Positions 59,285-64,000 of a stretch of 64,000 nucleotides of DNA are shown piece by piece. This DNA comes from Brachybacterium fresconis. GTDB lineage: Bacteria > Actinomycetota > Actinomycetes > Actinomycetales > Dermabacteraceae. The position numbers were made by a program, and so were the translations under genes. The notes beneath the pieces are model-generated. The model searched no databases, had not been told where the DNA came from, and saw nothing but the letters and a program-made list of their open reading frames with translations. Numbering within the stretch: the first letter of the stretch is position 1; every line of letters starts with the position of its first letter. The DNA lies in NCBI RefSeq assembly GCF_017876515.1, contig NZ_JAGIOC010000001.1:1116001-1180000 (forward strand). Direction: 5' to 3'.

Positions 59285-59791
59285 ATGAAGCTCCGCGAGA
59301 CGTTGACCCTGCCGCTGTCGGCGCGCACCGCCGCGACGATGTACGCCGATCAGGAGTACACGGCGATCCGTCGCGAGACCCTGAAGGCGACCAGCGCGTC
59401 CTCCCAGGTCGACGGCGACCCCGTCGGCTCTTTCACGGTGCGGACCGAACTCGTGATGCCGACGGACAAGGTCCCCGACATCGCGCGTCGATTCGTCGGC
59501 TCCTCCGTCACGATCCGGGAGACGCAGACGTGGTCCGCTCCCGAGCCCGATGGCAGCCGCAGGGGCACGATGGATCTCGAAGTGGTCGGGACCCCGGCCG
59601 GGCTGACGGGAACCGTACGGCTCGCCCCCACCGGGGAGATGACCAGCAGCGTCGACATCGACGGTGACCTGGTGGCCAAGGTTCCGCTGCTGGGCCCCCG
59701 ACTCGAGAAGGCTGCGGTGCCCTACGTCTCCACGGTGCTGCGCGCCGAAGAGAAGTCCGCCGCGGCCTACGCGGACCGCGCCGACGACTGA
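59285..59791 (+). CDS. DUF2505 domain-containing protein
   Basis: 168 residues. It matches the actinobacterial DUF2505 family, with a predicted [11 protein letters not shown]-like lipid-binding fold: MKLRETLTLPLSARTAATMYADQEYTAIR at the start, RRGTMDLEVVGTPAGLTGTVRLAP in the sheet region and an ending helix EKAAVPYVSTVLRAEEKSAAAYA. Ligand and role are unknown. It is divergent from pdtaS and convergent with the next gene. Confidence 0.85.
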   Translation: MKLRETLTLPLSARTAATMYADQEYTAIRRETLKATSASSQVDGDPVGSFTVRTELVMPTDKVPDIARRFVGSSVTIRETQTWSAPEPDGSRRGTMDLEVVGTPAGLTGTVRLAPTGEMTSSVDIDGDLVAKVPLLGPRLEKAAVPYVSTVLRAEEKSAAAYADRADD

Positions 59792-59900
59792 CCCGAGGGC
59801 GGGTTCACGACCCGACCCGGGACGAGGCGTCCTGCAGCAGAGCCTCCTGCGCCGGAGCCTGGTACGGCCACGCCCGGTGCGATCATGCCGCCCGCGGCGA

Positions 59901-60347
59901 TCAGGCCTCTGCCGCGTCGTCGAGGAAGGCCAGAGCGGCGCCGCCCTCGGAGGCGTCGAACCACAGCAGTGCGGGGTCGGTGTCATCGGCATCGGCCGCT
60001 GCGGCGTCGAGCTCGGTCACGTGGAAACTGGCGATCCGCGCCTGCGTCGGTGCGACGGTGACGACTCCGAAAGCACCACCGTCCTCCCCGGCGACCTCGA
60101 CAGCGGCATCCGGGACGTCGGCGGCGATGACGAGGGCTCGCTGATCGGCAGCGCCGATCCGGTAGGCGATGTGCACGGCATCCTGCAGCGCGTCGTATTC
60201 CAGATCCTCCACGTCCTGGCCGGGACGGTCACGGAGCGCCTCGGCGTGCACGCCCCAGGCCGCCCGCCGCGCTGCCAGTTCCAGCCGCGCAGCGGAGGAC
60301 TCCAGGGCGACGCGATCCTCGGTGGCCAGCGGCAGATAGATCCTCAT
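59901..60347 (-). CDS. DUF6912-like conserved protein
   Basis: About 148 residues. MRIYLPLATEDRVALESSAARLELAARRAAWGVHAEAL followed by QDVEDLEYDALQDAVHIAYRIGAADQRALVIAADVP fits the small actinobacterial family I know as DUF6912; I am moderately sure of the name. Function is unknown. The protein is acidic and soluble. ATG 60347 is chosen on family N-termini; ATG 60356 three codons earlier is equally possible. The upstream cpaE-like gene ends 43 nt before, suggesting cotranscription. Confidence 0.65.
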   Translation of the reverse strand: MRIYLPLATEDRVALESSAARLELAARRAAWGVHAEALRDRPGQDVEDLEYDALQDAVHIAYRIGAADQRALVIAADVPDAAVEVAGEDGGAFGVVTVAPTQARIASFHVTELDAAAADADDTDPALLWFDASEGGAALAFLDDAAEA

Positions 60348-60390
60348 GGTCGCCATCTTCTCACCCGCTCCGCCACCAGGAATGCACGGC

Positions 60391-61635
60391 TCACCCGGAC
60401 CGCGCAGCGTCCCCGGGGGCCGAGGCTTCCGCCGTGCCCGGGGCGGACTCCCCCGGCCCGAGCAGCACCGGGGATCGGGAGAGCTCCCGCAGCCCTTTGC
60501 GCAGCGGCGAGCGCGGCGCGGACTCCGCCAGCAGAGCACCGTCCCAGGCCGCGGTCCGGCAGGCGACGGGATCGTCCGGCAGCACGTGGAGGGAGGACGC
60601 CGGCAGGCGGGAGCCGACGAGCTCGCGCACCCTGTCCGCGGGGACCGGAGATCCCACCCGGTTGACCACCACGTGCAGCTCGTGCACGCCGAGGTCCTCG
60701 AGCCGGGAGTGGTCGCGCAGGAGACGAGTGATGCTCACCGGATCCGCACCGACCACGGCCAGGACCGCGTCGGCGTTCTCGAGCGCGCTGATCGTCGCCG
60801 CATTGCGCTGGGGCGCGGCCGTGTCGTAGCTGAGCTCCTCATCCTCCTCGAGCACGGCCCCGACATCGGCGACGGTGAGCCCGCCCCGGCGCGAGAGCGC
60901 CTGCCAGACCCCGTCCATCGAGGTGCGCCGCACCTCCGCCCAGCGCGCCGGGACGCCGATCCCGCTGAGCAGGTGCAGACGCGGCTGGGCGAGCGGGAGC
61001 AGCGATTCCAGCGCGTCCTCGTCGAGGGTGTCGCGATCGTGGGCGCGGCACGCGGCGACCAAGCCCGGGGTCTCGTCGAGCACTCCCAGCATCTGGCTCT
61101 GCGAGGGACCGTAGGTGTCGGCGTCCACCAGGACCGTCTCCCGTCCGGCCAGCGCCGCTTCGGCGGCAAGGTTCATCGCGATCGTCGATCGGCCGGGGGC
61201 ACCGGTCGGCCCCCAGACCGCGACCAGCCGTCCGCGCGGCTCGGGGGCTGCGTCGGTGGGCTCCTGCACCCAGGCCGTGGCGTCCTCGACGTCAGAGGTG
61301 ACGGCGGCGGAGATCGCCGTGAGGATCTCCTCGATCGATGAGCCGGCGGGCAGGACGCGCCGCAGCCCCAGGGTGGTCTGCTCCGGGGCGTCCTCGGAGC
61401 GCAGCCCCACCACCGCGACCTCGCGCATCATCGTGGCGAGCGGCTCCCGGCCGAGCCCCCGGACGGAGACGTCGATCAGGACGACATCTCCGATGCCTGC
61501 CGCGCTCACCGCCAGGGTCTCGGCGAGATCCGCGCAACGACGCACCACCCGGGCCCTGCGACTGCGGTCCTGCGCGAGATCATGGACGATGCGCACCTCA
61601 TCGCTGCCGGAGGCGCACAGGACGATGTCGATCAC
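60391..61635 (-). CDS. CpaE-like P-loop ATPase of the Tad system
   Basis: 414 residues. The N-terminal part (residues 1-120) looks like an atypical receiver domain (VVLIDVSVRGLGREPLATMM). The ParA/MinD-like ATPase follows, with a deviant Walker A GPTGAPGRSTIAMNLAAEAALAGRETVLVDADTYGP (deviant Lys replaced by Ala-Pro-Gly-Arg), VADVGAVLEED and VVNRVGSPVPADRV. CpaE/TadZ proteins localise the Tad pilus machinery. The replacement of the canonical KGG(x)GKS/T lysines suggests weakened ATPase activity. Its GTG start overlaps the upstream SAF gene stop (GTGA). Confidence 0.8.
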   Translation of the reverse strand: MIDIVLCASGSDEVRIVHDLAQDRSRRARVVRRCADLAETLAVSAAGIGDVVLIDVSVRGLGREPLATMMREVAVVGLRSEDAPEQTTLGLRRVLPAGSSIEEILTAISAAVTSDVEDATAWVQEPTDAAPEPRGRLVAVWGPTGAPGRSTIAMNLAAEAALAGRETVLVDADTYGPSQSQMLGVLDETPGLVAACRAHDRDTLDEDALESLLPLAQPRLHLLSGIGVPARWAEVRRTSMDGVWQALSRRGGLTVADVGAVLEEDEELSYDTAAPQRNAATISALENADAVLAVVGADPVSITRLLRDHSRLEDLGVHELHVVVNRVGSPVPADRVRELVGSRLPASSLHVLPDDPVACRTAAWDGALLAESAPRSPLRKGLRELSRSPVLLGPGESAPGTAEASAPGDAARSG

Positions 61636-62252
61636 GGGGTGACCCCGTACGCTCCGGGCACGCCGATCACATCGAGCCGCTCCTCCTGGGCGAGCACCTG
61701 CAGGACGGCGGCCAGGTCGTCACGGGGCACCAGCACCTCGACGGACATGGAACGCATCCCCAGCGAGCTCCCCTCGTCGATGTGCCGGACGATGCCCTCG
61801 GAGACCAGCAGCTCGGCCTGCCCCGTGCCGCCGTCCTCCGGGGCGGGACCCGTGTGCCAGAGCTCGACCTTCGCCCCCGGCGCCACGGACTCGGCGACGG
61901 TCGTGTCCACAGGGATGACGATCGGTCGCAGCGGAACGTCCGAGGCCTGGCCGACGGCGGACAGCGGCAGCAGTTCGCCGGCCTGGATCGCGCTGGTGGC
62001 GACTGCTCCCTCCGGGATGGCCTCGACCGTGCCGACGTAGAGGTCCTCCTGCTCACCCAGACGCATCTGGACCGTCGCCAGGTCGTCGGGATCGATCACG
62101 TCACCCGGGACGACAGGGCTGCGCACGACCAGCACGGGCACGGTGGCGGCCAGGCGGGAGACCAGCAGGGCGCCCATCAGCACGCTGGCCACCACCAGGA
62201 TGATGCCGACGATCAGCCGGGGATCCTTCCATCGTGGCCGACGCAGCCTCAT
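61632..62252 (-). CDS. SAF-domain membrane protein, CpaB-like (RcpC)
   Basis: 206 residues. A basic N-terminus (MRLRRPRWKDPRL) leads into one membrane helix, IVGIILVVASVLMGALLVSRLAA, then an SAF domain: VVRSPVVPGDVIDPDDLATVQMRL, AVATSAIQAGELLPLSAVG. The C-terminal RIPVD-like portion reads PVDTTVAESVAPGAKVELWHTGP. This architecture is that of Flp pilus assembly protein CpaB, without a secretin because actinobacteria have no outer membrane. The start is ATG 62252; GTG 62255 directly upstream is possible. It is divergent from the HTH gene. Confidence 0.8.
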   Translation of the reverse strand: MRLRRPRWKDPRLIVGIILVVASVLMGALLVSRLAATVPVLVVRSPVVPGDVIDPDDLATVQMRLGEQEDLYVGTVEAIPEGAVATSAIQAGELLPLSAVGQASDVPLRPIVIPVDTTVAESVAPGAKVELWHTGPAPEDGGTGQAELLVSEGIVRHIDEGSSLGMRSMSVEVLVPRDDLAAVLQVLAQEERLDVIGVPGAYGVTP

Positions 62253-62365
62253 CACCGGTGCAGTCCCCGCCACGTCATCCTCCCGCCCTCGTGCCCGGCC
62301 CCCGTGGCCGAGTCCTCTCCGGGAGGCTACGGGACGGTGGGCGCCCCGCGAGGGCGGTCTGCACG

Positions 62366-62412
62366 ATTGTGGACAACCGGGCCGATCCGGCCCGGGCAGG
62401 CGTTGTCCACAA
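62366..62412. promoter_or_regulatory. Paired inverted DnaA-box-like sites in the CpaB/HTH promoter region
   Basis: TTGTGGACAA (62367-62376) and TTGTCCACAA (62403-62412) are reverse complements 26 bases apart. The first sits in ATTGTGGACAACC, identical over 13 bp to the tadA/BrkB intergenic element at 48517-48529. They lie between the divergent cpaB-like gene and the small HTH gene. Confidence 0.6.
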
Positions 62413-62490
62413 CGTTCCTTCAGGCGGAGTCGCGAGGATGGGAGACTGTTCCCGACGCAGACGGATGGTTCCGCCCGGAAAGGATTGTCG

Positions 62491-62730
62491 ATGACGCCTC
62501 GCTTCGTGCCGTTGTCCGATGTCGCCGAGATGCTGTCGATCTCGGCGTCACAGGCGTATGCACTGGTCCGGTCCGGTGAGCTGCGAGCCATCAAGGTCGG
62601 AGGACGCGGCCAGTGGCGGGTCGAGGTCTCCGAGATCGAGTCCTACATCGAGCGCAGCTATGCGGCGACGGCCCGGATCCTCGAGCATGAACGTGCCCTC
62701 GAGCGCCAGAAGGCCGACGGGAAGCGCTAG
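62491..62730 (+). CDS. Small helix-turn-helix (excisionase/MerR-like) DNA-binding protein
   Basis: 79 residues. The winged-HTH reads FVPLSDVAEMLSISASQAYALVRSGELRAIKVGGRGQWRVEVSEIESYIERSY, the MerR/excisionase-type fold shared with BldC-like regulators. A short charged helix follows (ATARILEHERALERQKADGKR). AAGGA precedes ATG 62491. Its promoter region carries the paired inverted sites and is shared with the divergent cpaB-like gene, so it is a candidate regulator of Tad expression. It overlaps the next, convergent gene by 4 bp. Confidence 0.85.
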   Translation: MTPRFVPLSDVAEMLSISASQAYALVRSGELRAIKVGGRGQWRVEVSEIESYIERSYAATARILEHERALERQKADGKR

Positions 62731-63272
62731 CGGGGACGCACCGCCAGCAGAGCATCCATCGCCACGGTGATCCGGGCGGACCCCGGGACGGTGCCGCTCT
62801 CCCCCGTGGGCAGGGAACGCACGTCCACGGCATCGGCCCCGACCGTCGCGAGTCGCCCCATGACACCCCCGGCCGTCGTCTCCAGGCGCACCACGCCGCG
62901 ATCACGCGCGATCGTCCGCAGCACAGAACCCAGGCCCAGCGGTGAACGCAGGGACTCCTCGGCCGGCCGCGCACGGACCGGAAGCCCCTCGAGGAGGGCG
63001 ATCGCGGTCAGCGGGACGACGGTGCGGCGACCGCCGCCCTCCTCGTGCAGGGCGACCCATCCCTCCCCGACGTCCTCCACGACCCCCTCGAGCCGCAGCA
63101 CCGACCCGAGGTGGAGCGTGAGAGTCCTGCCGCCCGCTCCCCGCAAGCGGTCCCCCAGGGACAGCTGTGCGCGCTCGGCCCGGGCCAGATCCTCGGAGAC
63201 GGCGCGCATCTCCTCGCGCTCGTGGTGGGCGAAACGCCCTTCCAGGTCCTCGAAGATCCGCTCGAATCGCAT
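62727..63272 (-). CDS. Conserved hypothetical actinobacterial protein
   Basis: 181 residues, not assigned. The N-terminus is helical and charged (MRFERIFEDLEGRFAHHEREEMRAVSEDLARAER). The rest alternates short strands resembling an Sm/OB-like beta barrel (LTLHLGSVLRLEGVVEDVGEGWVALHEEGGGRRTVVPLTAIALLEGL, then a second such half, LRTIARDRGVVRLETTAGGVMGRLATVGADAVDVRSL). Proteins of this shape are common in actinobacteria without known function. It is convergent with the HTH gene (4-bp overlap). Confidence 0.7.
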   Translation of the reverse strand: MRFERIFEDLEGRFAHHEREEMRAVSEDLARAERAQLSLGDRLRGAGGRTLTLHLGSVLRLEGVVEDVGEGWVALHEEGGGRRTVVPLTAIALLEGLPVRARPAEESLRSPLGLGSVLRTIARDRGVVRLETTAGGVMGRLATVGADAVDVRSLPTGESGTVPGSARITVAMDALLAVRPR

Positions 63273-63476
63273 GGCGTCACTCTAGGCGGCCGGATCGTCC
63301 CCGGATGCCCGATCCACCGCGGCGTGCGACGACCACCTGCTCCGCCCCTCGCCGCATCCCGCCGCCCATCGCCGCGCCCCGCCTCGCGCAGCGCGGCCCG
63401 ACGTCCCTCCTCCCCCGACCCTCCTCGTCCACACCCGTGTCCTGCACACTTGCGCCGCGGAATGTCCCGCACTAGT

Positions 63477-63505
63477 TTGCTCTACATCGGTTCGTTCTGT
63501 ATCAA
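63477..63505 (+). promoter_or_regulatory. Promoter of the window-end gene
   Basis: TTGCTC (63477-63482), 17-nt spacer, TATCAA (63500-63505), inside an AT-rich patch unusual for this DNA. It overlaps a direct repeat of ATCAAAC (63501-63507 and 63511-63517) that could be an operator. Confidence 0.45.
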
Positions 63506-63566
63506 ACTTCATCAAACAGCATGATGTGACCGGGAACGAGCGGAGTCAGCGACGACAGGGGAGTTC

Positions 63567-64000
63567 ATGGGGTCCGACGACGAGACCGCGGCGACGCCGG
63601 CAACCCGCCCGGCGTCCGCGGCACTGAGCGCGATGCTCGCAGCCGGCGGGGCGCTGGCGATGTCGAGCGCGCTGACCGCCCTGCGGCAGACGGCCACCCA
63701 GGGCGTGGGCGAGAACGCCCTGATCGCCGCGGTGCTGATGACGATCGCCGGCCTCGGCCTGGTGCTCTGCGGGTATCTCACCCTGATCTGGTCGCTGGCC
63801 ACCGTGGCTCTCTTCGCCGGGCCCGCGAGCCGCGTCGGCGTCGCCGTGCTCCTCGCCCTGCGGGTGCTCGCGCCTCGGATGGCGCGACGCGTGGTGCTCG
63901 GTGCCGCCGTGGCCACCACCGCCACCGGGCTCGTGCTCGTCCCGGCCACCGCCGCCGACGCAGGGGCCGATGCCGACGACGGACAGACCCCGCGGCCGAC
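63567..64000 (+). CDS. Membrane protein, 3' end outside window
   Basis: Open from ATG 63567 (with AGGGGAG 3 bases upstream) to the window edge, 144 codons without a stop. After an Ala/Thr-rich start it has membrane segments ALIAAVLMTIAGLGLVLCGYLTLIWSLATVALFAG and VGVAVLLALRVL, and a third, VVLGAAVATTATGLVLVPATAADAG, ending in an AxA-like site. The C-terminal part begins acidic (DAGADADDGQTPRP). The family is unknown; layouts like this precede LysM or other extracytoplasmic domains, but that is beyond the window. Confidence 0.7.
   Translation, partial: MGSDDETAATPATRPASAALSAMLAAGGALAMSSALTALRQTATQGVGENALIAAVLMTIAGLGLVLCGYLTLIWSLATVALFAGPASRVGVAVLLALRVLAPRMARRVVLGAAVATTATGLVLVPATAADAGADADDGQTPRP

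Noticed and set aside
62367-62412. Replication origin suggested by paired DnaA-box-like sites
   Set aside because: Only two sites, no AT-rich unwinding element, and no dnaA, dnaN or gyrB nearby; kept only as a regulatory candidate.

Overview
The window is 64 kb of very GC-rich DNA (about 70% by eye, with codon third positions almost all G or C in most genes). It has an actinobacterial gene complement: a WhiB regulator beside a PdtaS-type kinase, DUF2017, DUF3039 and DUF2505 proteins, the prfB-ftsE-ftsX-M23-smpB-ssrA block, and a Flp/Tad pilus of the actinobacterial kind. The gene mix and the tmRNA tag (AEPKRTDFALAA as I read it) suggest Micrococcales, probably a Brachybacterium-like member of the Dermabacteraceae. 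That placement is inference from gene content, not a search result. No integrase, transposase, phage module, plasmid gene or CRISPR array was seen, so this reads as ordinary chromosome.

Layout. 1-5.7 kb: 3' part of an FMN-dependent glutamate-synthase-like oxidoreductase, a DinB-like protein, a large-subunit catalase (KatE) and a type II haloacid dehalogenase of atypical codon use next to tRNA-Lys. 5.9-11.6 kb: small metabolic and housekeeping genes, tRNA-Leu and an MFS exporter. 11.7-17.4 kb: a conserved leftward cluster (clpS, DUF2017, murI, an MBL hydrolase, rph, rdgB) with nicotinate phosphoribosyltransferase divergent from clpS. 17.4-27 kb: a DEAH helicase with DUF3039, VanZ, malic enzyme, a Tat-exported lysozyme-like protein and HrpA. 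27-29.5 kb: the tdh-kbl threonine catabolic pair. 29.7-35.3 kb: a kinase-like APH protein, a sugar isomerase plus GH3 glucosidase operon and a membrane acyltransferase. 35.5-42 kb: trans-translation (ssrA, smpB) together with cell-division FtsEX, its probable M23 hydrolase and release factor 2. 42.2-48.4 kb: a tightly overlapped Tad pilus operon ending in a glycerate kinase. 48.6-57 kb: BrkB, a YedK-type protein, and a two-component system with an FtsX-type ABC exporter. 57.3-59.8 kb: whiB1, pdtaS and DUF2505. 59.9-63.3 kb: a second Tad-associated locus (CpaB-like SAF protein and CpaE-like ATPase) divergent from a small HTH regulator. The window ends in a truncated membrane protein.

How parts may work together. 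The Tad ATPase, platform proteins and pilins (42-48 kb) lack CpaB and CpaE, which lie 12 kb away (60-62 kb). The two divergent promoter regions share an identical 13-bp element (ATTGTGGACAACC), suggesting joint control. FtsE/FtsX probably gate the M23 hydrolase encoded 2 bp downstream. The NarL-type kinase and regulator precede an ABC exporter whose leader holds a near-perfect 18-bp palindrome that could be the regulator's site. A recurring local oddity is a short tandem duplication that spans or follows the stop codon of several leftward genes.
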